Positions 7,575 through 16,585 of a stretch of DNA of 64,000 nt are shown piece by piece. Source of the stretch: Methylocystis sp. Sn-Cys (GTDB lineage Bacteria; Pseudomonadota; Alphaproteobacteria; Rhizobiales; Beijerinckiaceae); assembly GCF_016745395.1 (NCBI RefSeq), contig NZ_JAERVJ010000006.1, positions 1 to 64,000 on the forward strand, written 5' to 3'. The position numbers and the translations under genes are program-made. The notes below the pieces were generated by a model that saw only the letters and a list, made by a program, of their open reading frames with translations, had not been told where the DNA came from and searched no databases. Numbering within the stretch: the stretch's first letter is position 1; each line of letters opens with the position of its first letter.

Positions 7575-8837
7575 CTAGATTCTCGCCCCAGACACCGCGC
7601 CCCATGTGGTGCGCCACCGGGTCTTGACGATAAACAAGCCGATGAGGCCGAGCAGCGCAAGAAGGCCGAAGAAAACAAAGCCGCCGCTGAAGCCGCCTGT
7701 GGCGCCTTTCGAAAAAGCCAGGGTTTTGGCCAGGAAAAAGCCGCCCAAGCCCCCCGCTGCGCCAACGAGACCCGTCATGGCGCCGATCTCCCGGCGGAAC
7801 CTTTGCGGCAGCAACTGGAACACCGCGCCATTCCCCATGCCAAGGCAGAGCACGCCGATAGAGAACAAGCCGACCGCCGCGAAGGCGACCGGCGGAAGCT
7901 GCGTCAGATTCCAGCCCGCCGCGCCAGCCGCCGGGGCCGGCCCCGCAGGTAGAAGCGCGATCGCGAAGTAGCACAGCGAGACGGCCGCAAAGAGAAAAGA
8001 CAACGTCTTCACGCCGCCGATCCGATCGGCGATGTAGCCGCCAACGGGTCGGAAACCCGAGCCAAAGGCGACGATGATGGAGACCATCAGTCCGGCGGCG
8101 ACGCCGGACGCGTGGTACTGCGCCGTGAAGTAAAGCGGCAGCGCAGAGGCGAGCCCGACAAAGCCGCCGAAAGTGATGAAGTAGAAGAACATGAACCATA
8201 GGCTGTCGGAGTCGCGCAATATCTTGCCGTAATCGGACAGGCTGATCGTCGCCTTCGCGCCCGGCGCGTCCTTCGCGGCGATTGCGTAAATCGCAAAGAC
8301 GGCGAGCATCAAGACGAAAAGCACACCGTAAACCGTTCGCCAGCCATATGTCTCGGCGATCCACGGCGCGAACAACGCGTCCAGCACAACGCCCATATTT
8401 CCGGCGCCTGCGATGCCCATCACCAAGCCTTGGTATTGCGGCGGATACCAGCGACCCGCCTGGGGCAGGGCGACGGCGAAAGACGCCCCCGCGATGCCGA
8501 GCACAATCCCGAAGAGCGCGATCGCTGAAGGACCGGTTAGTCCGAGGACGCTAACGAGCGCAACAGCGAACATCACGATCGCCTGGGCGACGATTCCCGC
8601 CTTTTTCGAACCGATGCTATCGGCAATAAGCCCGAGCGGCACGCGGAAAAAGGCGCCGCCAAGAACCGGAATCGCGACAAGCGACAACTTGTCCTCGACA
8701 GGGATCTGCATGCCTTTGGTGATGTAGATCATCAGCGGACCGAGAGAGACCCAGGCCATGAAGCTGATGTCGAAATAAAGGAAAGCGGCAAGCAGCGTGG
8801 GCCAGTGGCCAGCTTTTTTGAAGTCGTCGAGTTTCAT
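7575..8837 (-). CDS. narK: Nitrate/nitrite transporter, NarK/NasA type (MFS)
   Basis: A 420-residue major facilitator with about 12 hydrophobic segments. The first segment region (LAAFLYFDISFMAWVSLGPL) and the glycine-rich stretches MGIAGAGNMGVV and MTGLVGAAGGLGGF correspond to the nitrate signature motifs of the NNP family. It imports nitrate (and possibly nitrite) across the inner membrane for the reductases encoded just upstream. The ATG overlaps the nasA stop by 4 bases, so the two are coupled, and the kinase/phosphatase follows 18 bases later. Confidence 0.92.
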   Translation of the reverse strand: MKLDDFKKAGHWPTLLAAFLYFDISFMAWVSLGPLMIYITKGMQIPVEDKLSLVAIPVLGGAFFRVPLGLIADSIGSKKAGIVAQAIVMFAVALVSVLGLTGPSAIALFGIVLGIAGASFAVALPQAGRWYPPQYQGLVMGIAGAGNMGVVLDALFAPWIAETYGWRTVYGVLFVLMLAVFAIYAIAAKDAPGAKATISLSDYGKILRDSDSLWFMFFYFITFGGFVGLASALPLYFTAQYHASGVAAGLMVSIIVAFGSGFRPVGGYIADRIGGVKTLSFLFAAVSLCYFAIALLPAGPAPAAGAAGWNLTQLPPVAFAAVGLFSIGVLCLGMGNGAVFQLLPQRFRREIGAMTGLVGAAGGLGGFFLAKTLAFSKGATGGFSGGFVFFGLLALLGLIGLFIVKTRWRTTWGAVSGARI

Positions 8838-11539
8838 GCGTGCTCCTCTTGGGGTGAATCCTCGGCCGGCGCCATCGCGCGCTTGGCGTGGCTGGTTTTT
8901 TCATTGATGAGGCGCTGAATCTCGGGGCGGCATGAGCCACACCCCGTCCCGGCGCGCGTCGCGCGCCCGATGGCTTCGACCGTTCGCGCGCGGCCGTCGA
9001 TCGCCACCGCTATCTCTCTCGCGCCGACCCCGTGGCAGATGCAGACCGTGCGGCCGCAATCGGCGTGCGACAGCGGCCGGGCGGCAAGAAGCGACATCAC
9101 GTCTTTTGGATCATGCGAGGCGAATTTCTCGCACAAAAACGCACGCGCCGCTTCGACGGGTTCCCGCGACACGATAAGCGAGCCCAGCGCCCGACCATGT
9201 TGATGGGCAAGGAAACGAAACGCCCCTCGTCCGAAATCCTCGACGCAGGCGAGTGCTGCGCTGTCCGCGGTGACGCCAAAGAGTTCGCGGGCGTATCTTT
9301 CGAAGTCTTCCGGTTCGCTTAGGCCCGCAAGCTCCATACGCCAGCCAAAACCCGTTCGCGCCAGCGCCCAGTAGCCGGCGTCGACATCGGTAGGTTTGTT
9401 GCGTGTCAGCGCGAAGCCGAACCAGGCAGCCGGCCAAGGCTCGATGCCAACGAACGCGCCTTTCGAATTTGGCTGGCCGGAAATCGGATCCGTATTCGCG
9501 CCGACAAGCGCGTCGATGCGGCCGCAGCTCGAATTCTGCTGCGTCCAGTGGATCGGCGCAAAAAGCGACCCTCTCCTTTGGCGATCGGTGACAAGCGCGC
9601 GAAGAATCACCGAGCCATGCGCATTAGAAAGACGCGCCAGGCTCGCCGGCAGAATATCGAGGGCTCGGGCGTCCGCCGGGTGAATTTCGACAAAGGGCTC
9701 GACGATGTGGCGCGACAGGCTTGGCGCGACGCCCGTCCGGGTCATGGTGTGCCACTGATCCCGAATACGGCCGGTGTTGAGCGTGAACAATCCCGCATTG
9801 CGCCTCTTTGGCGCATGAAACGGCGTGACGATAAAGCGCGCGCGGCCGTCCGGCGTGAAGAAGCCGCCGTTGGCGAAGAACCTTTGCGATCGTCTGTTTA
9901 GGAAGGAGCCCTTGCGCCGCGGCCATTGGAAAGGGGAAAGGCTGTCATAATCGCGTTGCGAAATATCGTCGTAGTCGGAGATATCGAAATCCCGCGATCC
10001 ATTATTCAGATGACCCGAAAGACCGGCGTATTCCCGAAAAATGTCATGGGGCCCACCGTAGTCGAAACCCCTTGAATAACCCATAAGCTTCGCAACACGG
10101 CAGATGCTCCACCAATCCGGCATGGTTTCGCCGGGAGCCCGACGCAGCGGCCTTTGACGCGAGATGCGCCGTTCCGAATTCGTGACCGTCCCATCTTTCT
10201 CTCCCCAAGCGCGCGCCGGAAGCAGGACATGCGCAAATTCGGATGTATCCGTGCGCTCTACGACATCGGAAACAACGACAAAGGGGCAAGAGGCCAGCGC
10301 GGCTTTCACATTGTCGGCGTCGGGCAAGCTATCGGCTGGATTTGTCCCAATGATCCACAGCGCCTTGATCGTCCCGTCGGAGACGGCCTTGAAGAGTTCA
10401 ACGGCTTTGAGGCCGGGCTTGGTTGCGATAGTGGGCGAACGCCAATAACGCCGTACGATATCCTGGTGCCGCGGATCATGAAGCTCCATATGGCAGGCGA
10501 GCTGATTGGCGAGCCCGCCAACCTCGCGCCCACCCATAGCGTTTGGTTGCCCCGTCACCGAAAAAGGCCCCGCGCCGGGCCTTCCGATACGCCCCGTCGC
10601 GAGATGGCAGTTCAGGATCGCATTGACCTTATCGGTTCCATGAATCGACTGATTTACTCCTTGTGAGTAGACCGTCACGACGCGCTCATTCTCAGCGTAA
10701 AGCTCATAGAAGCGCTGCAGTGACGCCTGTTCGATGCCTGTCGCCTTCGCCACGGAAGCGATGTCCCACGAATCCGCAATGGCGAGCGCATCGTCGAACC
10801 CGTGGGTGTGAAGGGCCACGTAAGACGCGTTGCATTTCCCGCTGCGATCGAGGTGACGAAGCAAGCCAAGGAAAAGCGCGACGTCGGAGCCGGGCGCAAT
10901 CGAAAGCTGGAGGTCGGAAATTTCGCTCGTCGCCGTGCGCCGGGGATCGACGTTGACGACTCGCATCTCGGGCCGTGTGGCCTTTGCGTTTTCGAGGCGC
11001 TGAAATAGCACCGGATGGCACCAGGCGAGGTTCGACCCAACGAGAACAATGAGGTCCGCGAGTTCGAGATCCTCATAAACATTCGGGACGATGTCTGCGC
11101 CGAAGGCGCGCTTGTGCCCGGCGACGGTCGACGCCATGCAGAGACGAGAGTTAGTGTCGATATTGGCGGAGCCGATGTAACCTTTCATCAGCTTATTGGC
11201 GACGTAGTAATCTTCTGTGAGCATTTGTCCGGAGACATAGAAGGCGACAGAACTGGGGCCGTAGGTCTGTATCGCCTCGCGAAAGCGGCCGGCGACCATT
11301 GCAAGCGCCTCGCTCCAACTCGCGCGTTTGTCGAAAATTCGCGGATGAAGCAAACGCTCGTTTAGCGTCAACGTCTCGGCGAGGGTCGCGCCCTTGATGC
11401 AAAGCCGGCCGAAATTCGCCGGATGCTCTTCATCTCCGGAAATATGGACTCCGCCGGAGGCGGAAACGGTCGCCTTGACGCCGCATCCGGTTCCGCAATA
11501 GGGGCAAGTCGTGCGAATGATTTTAGAAGACGCGCTCAT
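8834..11539 (-). CDS. nasA: Assimilatory nitrate reductase, catalytic subunit
   Basis: A 901-residue molybdopterin enzyme that reduces nitrate to nitrite in the cytoplasm. The N-terminus carries a [4Fe-4S] motif (CPYCGTGCG then LCIKGA), followed by the bis-MGD oxidoreductase domains (GQPNAMGGREVGG; GTNPADSLPD) and the dinucleotide-binding domain (NTGRIRDQWHTMTRTG). The C-terminus adds a BFD-like [2Fe-2S] domain (CICHGVGARE then GTGCGSCRPEI), which marks the NasA type taking electrons from a NAD(P)H- or ferredoxin-linked donor. No separate diaphorase subunit is encoded here. It is third in the operon, 10 bases after nirD, and overlaps narK by 4 bases. Expression is probably controlled by NasT-dependent antitermination in the operon leader. 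Confidence 0.96.
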   Translation of the reverse strand: MSASSKIIRTTCPYCGTGCGVKATVSASGGVHISGDEEHPANFGRLCIKGATLAETLTLNERLLHPRIFDKRASWSEALAMVAGRFREAIQTYGPSSVAFYVSGQMLTEDYYVANKLMKGYIGSANIDTNSRLCMASTVAGHKRAFGADIVPNVYEDLELADLIVLVGSNLAWCHPVLFQRLENAKATRPEMRVVNVDPRRTATSEISDLQLSIAPGSDVALFLGLLRHLDRSGKCNASYVALHTHGFDDALAIADSWDIASVAKATGIEQASLQRFYELYAENERVVTVYSQGVNQSIHGTDKVNAILNCHLATGRIGRPGAGPFSVTGQPNAMGGREVGGLANQLACHMELHDPRHQDIVRRYWRSPTIATKPGLKAVELFKAVSDGTIKALWIIGTNPADSLPDADNVKAALASCPFVVVSDVVERTDTSEFAHVLLPARAWGEKDGTVTNSERRISRQRPLRRAPGETMPDWWSICRVAKLMGYSRGFDYGGPHDIFREYAGLSGHLNNGSRDFDISDYDDISQRDYDSLSPFQWPRRKGSFLNRRSQRFFANGGFFTPDGRARFIVTPFHAPKRRNAGLFTLNTGRIRDQWHTMTRTGVAPSLSRHIVEPFVEIHPADARALDILPASLARLSNAHGSVILRALVTDRQRRGSLFAPIHWTQQNSSCGRIDALVGANTDPISGQPNSKGAFVGIEPWPAAWFGFALTRNKPTDVDAGYWALARTGFGWRMELAGLSEPEDFERYARELFGVTADSAALACVEDFGRGAFRFLAHQHGRALGSLIVSREPVEAARAFLCEKFASHDPKDVMSLLAARPLSHADCGRTVCICHGVGAREIAVAIDGRARTVEAIGRATRAGTGCGSCRPEIQRLINEKTSHAKRAMAPAEDSPQEEHA

Positions 11540-11549
11540 TGTCGCTCCT

Positions 11550-11888
11550 TCATGGCGTAACGGCGGCGGTCATTTCGAGATAGACGCGCCCCTTTTCGAT
11601 CTTGACTGGAAAACTGCGCGCACAGCCGTGATCGGCTCCGGTGGCGGATCCACTGTCGAGATCGATGATCCAGTTGTGGAGAGGGCAGGCGACCTTTCGG
11701 CCATGAATGATGCCCTCGCTCAAAGGGCCGCCCTTGTGGGGGCATCGATTCTCGAGGGCGAAAACCTCGTCTCCGGCGGTGCGGAAGATCGCTATGTTTC
11801 GTCGCGGCGTTTTGACGACACGCGCGCCGCGTTGAGGGATTTGCTCGAGCGGCCCAATGTCGAACCAGTTTGGTGAAAGATGAGTCAT
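11550..11888 (-). CDS. nirD: Nitrite reductase [NAD(P)H] small subunit
   Basis: A 112-residue Rieske-like small subunit that partners NirB in reducing nitrite to ammonium. The fold is recognisable from VFALENRCPHKGGPLSEG and VACPLHNWIIDLDSG, with Cys-x-His and Cys-x-x-His still present, so it may bind a [2Fe-2S] cluster; many NirD proteins have lost these ligands. It lies 9 bases after nirB and 10 before nasA. Confidence 0.93.
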   Translation of the reverse strand: MTHLSPNWFDIGPLEQIPQRGARVVKTPRRNIAIFRTAGDEVFALENRCPHKGGPLSEGIIHGRKVACPLHNWIIDLDSGSATGADHGCARSFPVKIEKGRVYLEMTAAVTP

Positions 11889-11897
11889 CGCGCGTCC

Positions 11898-14378
11898 TCA
11901 CTCCGCCGCAAGTTGCGCAATGGGCGCAACGATCGCCAAGGGTGCGAATTCCTGCGCGTTGAAGCCCGCCGCGCGTTCCGCCCAAGGATCCTTGCGCACG
12001 GCGCGCTGTGAGACGAGGAAGCGTTCATAAAGCGCTTTGCGCGCTACATGATCTTCCATGATTATATGACGCACGCGCTCCAGGCCGGTTTTCTCGACCC
12101 ATTTGTAAAGCCGGTCGAGATAGGCGGCCTCTTCTCGATAGAGCTGCAAGATCGCGGCGACATATTCGAGCGTTTCCTCTTCGGTCTCGACATGCCCAAG
12201 AAGGTCCGTTGCGCGCACATGCAGCCCGGCTGCGCCAGCAACGTGGAGGTCGTAACCCGAATCCACGCAGATGACGCCAATGTCCTTCACCGTCGCCTCG
12301 GCGCAATTGCGCGGACAGCCAGATACGGCGAGTTTTACTTTGGCGGGCGTCCAGGAGCCGCACAACAGCCGCTCGAGCTTAACGCCGAGTCCCGTGGAAT
12401 CCTGCGTGCCGAACCGGCACCATTCCTTGCCGACGCAGGTCTTCACCGTACGCAATCCCTTGGCGTAAGCATGGCCCGAGACGAGCCCGGCGCGATTGAG
12501 TTCCGCCCACACGGCAGGCAAATCTTCTTTTTTGACCCCGAGCAAATCGATACGTTGTCCGCCTGTGACTTTGACGGTCGGGATACTGAAGCGATCCGCA
12601 ACATCTGCGATGGCGCGCAATTCATTCGGAGTCGTCAGCCCACCCCACATGCGCGGGACGACAGAGAAGGTGCCATCCTTTTGGATGTTTGCGTGCACGC
12701 GCTCATTGACGAAGCGCGATTGTGCATCATCGCGGTAAGCCAGCGGGAATGCGCAAAGCAGATAGTAATTCAACGCTGGTCGGCAGGAAGGGCAACCGCA
12801 GGAGGTCTTCCAGCCGAGTTCTTGCATAACAGCCGGCAGAGAGGTGAGGCTTCTGGAGACAATAAAGCCGCGCACTTCCTCGTGCGTGAGGTCCGTGCAC
12901 TTGCACATGGCCTTACGCGTCGCGCCTTTGTATGTGTCTCCAAGCGCGCCGACGATCAACGCTTCCACTTTGGATGTGCATTGACCGCAGGAGGCGGACG
13001 CCTTCGTCTGCGCCCGCACCTCGTCGAGAGACGTCAGGCCTTGTTCCGTGATCGCCGAAACGATCGCCGCCTTACATACGCCGTTGCAGCCGCAGATCTC
13101 CGCATCATCCGGCAACGCTGCAACGGCCGCCGTAGGGTCCAGGGGAGGGCCTCCCTGATACGCCTGCCCGAAGATGAGCGTATCGCGCATCGCGGCGATG
13201 TCCGTCTCTTTTTTCAGGAGGTCGAATAACCACGGTCCGTCTTCGGTCTCGCCGTAAAGCACTGCGCCCTTGACGCGATTATCCCGAAGCACGATGCGCT
13301 TGTAGACGCCGCGCGATGGATCGCGCAAAACGATCTCGTCATCGTCGTCTCCCGGCGTAAAATCGCCGGCGGAGAAAAGATCGATGCCCGAAACTTTCAG
13401 TTTCGTGGAAACGACCGAACCCTGGTAGCGCGCAGCGCTATCGCCGCACAGTTGCGCCGCCACGACTTTGGCCATTTCGAAAAGAGGCGCCACGAGGCCG
13501 TAGCATTGGCCGCGATGCTCGACGCATTCGCCGACTGCATAAATATCAGGATCGCTGGTGAGCATTTCGTCATCGACCCTGACGCCGCGCTCAACCACGA
13601 GACCTGCCTCTTTGGCGAGACGCGCATTGGGCCGAATCCCCACCGCCATCACGACCATGTCACAGCGAATGTCTCTGCCTCCGTCCAGCTTGACGGCTTC
13701 GACCTTCGAGCTGCCGAGGATCGCCTGAGTGTTCGTTCCGGTCAGAACCTCGATGCCGCGCTTCTCGATAGCTTTCTGCAACAGATAGCCCGCGGAGGGA
13801 TCCAGTTGCCGCTCCATCAGCGTTGGCATCAAGTGAACGACGGTCACCGCCATGCCCTTTGACTTGAGCCCAGCCGCCGCCTCCAATCCCAACAACCCAC
13901 CGCCGATGACAACGGCATGGCCGCCTTTTTCAGCCTGTCCCAGCATGGCGTCGACGTCGTCGAGGTCACGGAAGGTGACAACGCCGGGCAGATCGACGCC
14001 ATGAACGGGGATGGCGATTGGCGCGGAACCCGTCGCGATGAGTAGTTTGTCGTAATGCTCGTTCCGGCCTGACGCCGTCGTCACGCGCTTTGCGTTTCGA
14101 TCGATGGAGACGACCGTCTCGCCCTTATGCAGCGCAACCCCATGGCGGGCATACCAGCTCTCGCCATGAATAATGATGTCCTCGTAGGCCTTCTCACCGG
14201 CGAGAACCGGCGACAACATGATGCGGTTGTAATTGACGCGCGGCTCCGAGCCGTAAACGCTCACGTCGAATGCTCCCGATCGGCGCTCAAAAAGCTCTTC
14301 GAGCACGCGGCCGGCCGCCATTCCGTTGCCGACGACAACGAGCTTGGGTCTATTCGCTTGATGCGTGGTGACAGGCAT
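11898..14378 (-). CDS. nirB: Nitrite reductase [NAD(P)H] large subunit
   Basis: From the chosen ATG, an 826-residue siroheme enzyme that reduces nitrite to ammonium with NAD(P)H. Order of domains: FAD/NAD(P)H-binding (VVVGNGMAAGRV near the start, HAVVIGGGLLGLEAA about residue 140), two BFD-like [2Fe-2S] modules (ICGCNGVCKAA, CGQCTSK; CKCTDLT, CGCPSCRPALN), then the sulfite/nitrite reductase domains ending in the siroheme-[4Fe-4S] motifs CVGKEWCRFG and SGCPRNCAEA. The frame extends 75 codons upstream of 14378, but that part is Arg-rich, unrelated to the family and overlaps the structured leader. It is the first gene of the nirB-nirD-nasA-narK-kinase operon. Confidence 0.95.
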   Translation of the reverse strand: MPVTTHQANRPKLVVVGNGMAAGRVLEELFERRSGAFDVSVYGSEPRVNYNRIMLSPVLAGEKAYEDIIIHGESWYARHGVALHKGETVVSIDRNAKRVTTASGRNEHYDKLLIATGSAPIAIPVHGVDLPGVVTFRDLDDVDAMLGQAEKGGHAVVIGGGLLGLEAAAGLKSKGMAVTVVHLMPTLMERQLDPSAGYLLQKAIEKRGIEVLTGTNTQAILGSSKVEAVKLDGGRDIRCDMVVMAVGIRPNARLAKEAGLVVERGVRVDDEMLTSDPDIYAVGECVEHRGQCYGLVAPLFEMAKVVAAQLCGDSAARYQGSVVSTKLKVSGIDLFSAGDFTPGDDDDEIVLRDPSRGVYKRIVLRDNRVKGAVLYGETEDGPWLFDLLKKETDIAAMRDTLIFGQAYQGGPPLDPTAAVAALPDDAEICGCNGVCKAAIVSAITEQGLTSLDEVRAQTKASASCGQCTSKVEALIVGALGDTYKGATRKAMCKCTDLTHEEVRGFIVSRSLTSLPAVMQELGWKTSCGCPSCRPALNYYLLCAFPLAYRDDAQSRFVNERVHANIQKDGTFSVVPRMWGGLTTPNELRAIADVADRFSIPTVKVTGGQRIDLLGVKKEDLPAVWAELNRAGLVSGHAYAKGLRTVKTCVGKEWCRFGTQDSTGLGVKLERLLCGSWTPAKVKLAVSGCPRNCAEATVKDIGVICVDSGYDLHVAGAAGLHVRATDLLGHVETEEETLEYVAAILQLYREEAAYLDRLYKWVEKTGLERVRHIIMEDHVARKALYERFLVSQRAVRKDPWAERAAGFNAQEFAPLAIVAPIAQLAAE

Positions 14379-14460
14379 ATTCTCGACTTCTGTTGAGCGT
14401 CCTCGCGGTCCGTTCACACAGTCGATCGTCTTGTTTCTATGAAGCTTGGCAAGACGACCG

Positions 14461-14523
14461 CGTCGCCTTGGAATCTTTTGCAGGATTCCACGGCGGCGTC
14501 TGTGACCGAGCCCATCGTTGGGC
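14461..14523 (-). promoter_or_regulatory. Candidate NasT (ANTAR) target in the nirB leader
   Basis: In the minus-strand leader GCCC-AACGAT-GGGC (14523-14510) forms a stem with a hexaloop having A at position 1 and G at position 4, the mark of ANTAR-protein targets. Directly after it, CGG(U)C-ACAGAC-G(C)CG has a second hexaloop with A1/G4 but one mismatch in the stem. The 3' arm of this second hairpin also belongs to a longer stem (14498-14461, core TGGAATC/GATTCCA), giving mutually exclusive folds. The long stem lacks a clear U-run, so termination is less certain than in the leader at 17748-17829. The loop AACGAT nearly repeats AATGAT of that other leader. The rest of 14379-14741 is non-coding. 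Confidence 0.55.
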
Positions 14524-14741
14524 GCGGTTCCGGCGGACCGGAGGTCGTCGTTGACCGAAAACTCTCTTGCAGGAAGCGGGCCAAATCCGCGCAACTTCCC
14601 CAATGCGAGTCCATCTCGCGAGAAATCGCCGGCTCCCCGACGAATGCGCCAACTTGCAAGCTTGTCGATTATTGTCTTTGGCGCTTACTTCAGGGGCGCC
14701 GCTAGCTCAAAACATAATTTGATTGCCTAGAGACTGGGCGC

Positions 14742-15905
14742 TCAAATTTTCGAGCCGATGTCAAAGCCGTTCAAATAAGAATCGAGATCACGCTCGTCGA
14801 GATCAGGCCCCGCAAAAGCGCCGACGACGTCGGGAAGCGATTGGGACGAGACCTCCCGAACGCCAATAGCAGCGTCATAAAGATCGGCGCGATAGACTGC
14901 TTTCGCAATCTCCACGAGCTCGGTAGAAAAGCGAGCTTGGCCCCAGCGGAGCATTTGCGCATAAATCCAAACGGCATGGCGAGGATCGGGCCGGCAGGCG
15001 TTATTTTTTCCAAATATGAGATAATCTTCACATGCGCGCGCGCCGCCCTCCGAGTCGAGGTTTATTCGCCCCGCGAGCGTGCCCCGGATCGCGGCGTGAC
15101 CGACGCCAATGTAATCCGGACGCGCCAACACGCTTACGACGTCGTCGCGGTTCATCGGATCATCGACATACGTCGCCGCCCGAGAGATCGCGCGCGCCAA
15201 AGCGGCCGCGACGTCTGGATCATCCGCCGCAGCGGCCTCGCGCATGGCCAAGACCTTCTCCGGCGCGCGGGAGAAGATTTCGCAACCAAAGTGAAGAATG
15301 ATTCCGACGTCGGCGTCGACGGCCAAGGAGCTCCAGGGTGCGCCAACACAGAAGCCGTCGATCTGCCCTCTCGTTAAGCTTTCGACCATATAGGGCGGCG
15401 GAAGCACGACTAGTCGTACGTCCTCGTCCGGGTCGATTCCGCCTTCGGCCAGCCAATAGCGAAGTTCATAGTTGTGCATCGAGAAGGGAAACGTCATCCC
15501 GAATGTCAGAGGCTCGTCGCCGTGCTCCGCGCGTTTTCGAACGATCTTCCCGAGCGCCCTGGCGCTTGCTGCGGGATCTGAAAGCCTGTCATCAGAAGCT
15601 TCTTGCAGCTCGAGAAATAGCTTGCGCGACAAAGTGATTGCGTTGCCGTTCATGGCGAGGCTGATGGGAGAGACGAGCGGCGCCTTTACATGTCCAAGGC
15701 CGAGGTTCGAAGCCACGGCCATTGGCGCAAGGAGATGAGCGGCGTCGAACAAGCCTATGGCCAATTTGTCACGAATATTGGACCATGACGCCTCCCGAAC
15801 CAACTGGACGTCCAGACCTTCCTCTGCCGTAAATCCTTTGTCGACCGCTATGAGCAAAGTCGCCGCGTCGACGAGCGGGATGAAGCCAATCCGCACAATT
15901 TTCAT
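14742..15905 (-). CDS. nasS: Nitrate sensor NasS (NrtA/CmpA-like binding protein)
   Basis: A 387-residue periplasmic-binding-protein fold (residues MKIVRIGFIPLVDAATL onward) of the NrtA/CmpA/NasF type, but with no signal peptide, as expected of NasS, which is cytoplasmic. NasS binds nitrate or nitrite and, without ligand, holds NasT inactive. Family features include DAAHLLAPMA, GMTFPFSMHNYELRYWL and GFCVGAPWSS. The ATG overlaps the nasT stop by 4 bases (ATGA), so both are made together. The longer open frame upstream (to 16133) overlaps nasT and is not family-like. Confidence 0.93.
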   Translation of the reverse strand: MKIVRIGFIPLVDAATLLIAVDKGFTAEEGLDVQLVREASWSNIRDKLAIGLFDAAHLLAPMAVASNLGLGHVKAPLVSPISLAMNGNAITLSRKLFLELQEASDDRLSDPAASARALGKIVRKRAEHGDEPLTFGMTFPFSMHNYELRYWLAEGGIDPDEDVRLVVLPPPYMVESLTRGQIDGFCVGAPWSSLAVDADVGIILHFGCEIFSRAPEKVLAMREAAAADDPDVAAALARAISRAATYVDDPMNRDDVVSVLARPDYIGVGHAAIRGTLAGRINLDSEGGARACEDYLIFGKNNACRPDPRHAVWIYAQMLRWGQARFSTELVEIAKAVYRADLYDAAIGVREVSSQSLPDVVGAFAGPDLDERDLDSYLNGFDIGSKI

Positions 15906-16474
15906 TTCAGCAGCTCTCTCGCCATAATGATCGATCTGGCGATGTCGCCAATCTTCTTGTTTTCCCGCATCGCGGCGCTGCGCATCAGCCGATAAGCCTG
16001 GTCCTCGGAGATGTTCTTCGACTTCATCAATATGCCCTTCGCACGGTCGACGTCTTTCCGCTGCTCGAGGTCGTCTTTCGCACGCTCGAGCTCGCTTTGA
16101 AGCTTGGAAAAGGCGTTGAACCGCGAGACGCAAAGGTCGAGTATGGATTTGATGCGCTCTTTCTTCAATCCGTCGACGATATAGGCGGATACGCCCGCAT
16201 CGACGGATCTTTGTATCGAAACGGCGTCGCTCTGGTCGACAAACATGGCGACGGGCCTGCGCACGGCGCGACTCACCTGAAACATCTGCTCCAGCGTGTC
16301 TCGAGACGGGTTTTCGAGGTCGATCAGAATCACATCCGGATCGATGGCGTAGATTCGCGCGAGAAGATTGTTCATCTCGCCTATCCGCTGGACCTGCCCA
16401 AGCCCCGCCTCTCGCAAGCCCTCTTCGAGGATGACTGCGCGGATCGGGTTTTCGTCGACGATAACGATTTTCAC
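15902..16474 (-). CDS. nasT: ANTAR-domain antiterminator NasT
   Basis: A 190-residue response-regulator-like protein. Residues 1-120 form a receiver fold (MKIVIVDENPIRAVILEEGL; phosphoacceptor-region DPDVILIDLENPS). The C-terminal ANTAR domain (about 130-190) is clear from RKDVDRAKGILMKSKNISEDQAYRLMRSAA. When nitrate releases it from NasS, NasT binds paired hexaloop hairpins in nascent leaders and prevents termination. It sits between the outer-membrane channel gene and nasS on one transcript. Two leaders in this window, its own operon's and nirB's, carry matching RNA motifs. Confidence 0.94.
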   Translation of the reverse strand: MKIVIVDENPIRAVILEEGLREAGLGQVQRIGEMNNLLARIYAIDPDVILIDLENPSRDTLEQMFQVSRAVRRPVAMFVDQSDAVSIQRSVDAGVSAYIVDGLKKERIKSILDLCVSRFNAFSKLQSELERAKDDLEQRKDVDRAKGILMKSKNISEDQAYRLMRSAAMRENKKIGDIARSIIMARELLK

Positions 16475-16585
16475 GGCCCTGTATCCGCAGGAATTGGGTT
16501 TGCGCCCATTTACATTAAGCGCGATGGCTGGAGAAGCGCCAGCAGGCGCCTTTGGCTTCGCCAGTTTCTGCTGCGGCGCGAGGCC

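Noticed and set aside
14379-14741. Sigma-54 promoter upstream of nirB
   Set aside because: No GG-N10-GC element with good context was found; only a weak sigma-70-like TTGAGC/TCAAAT pair near the nasS stop.
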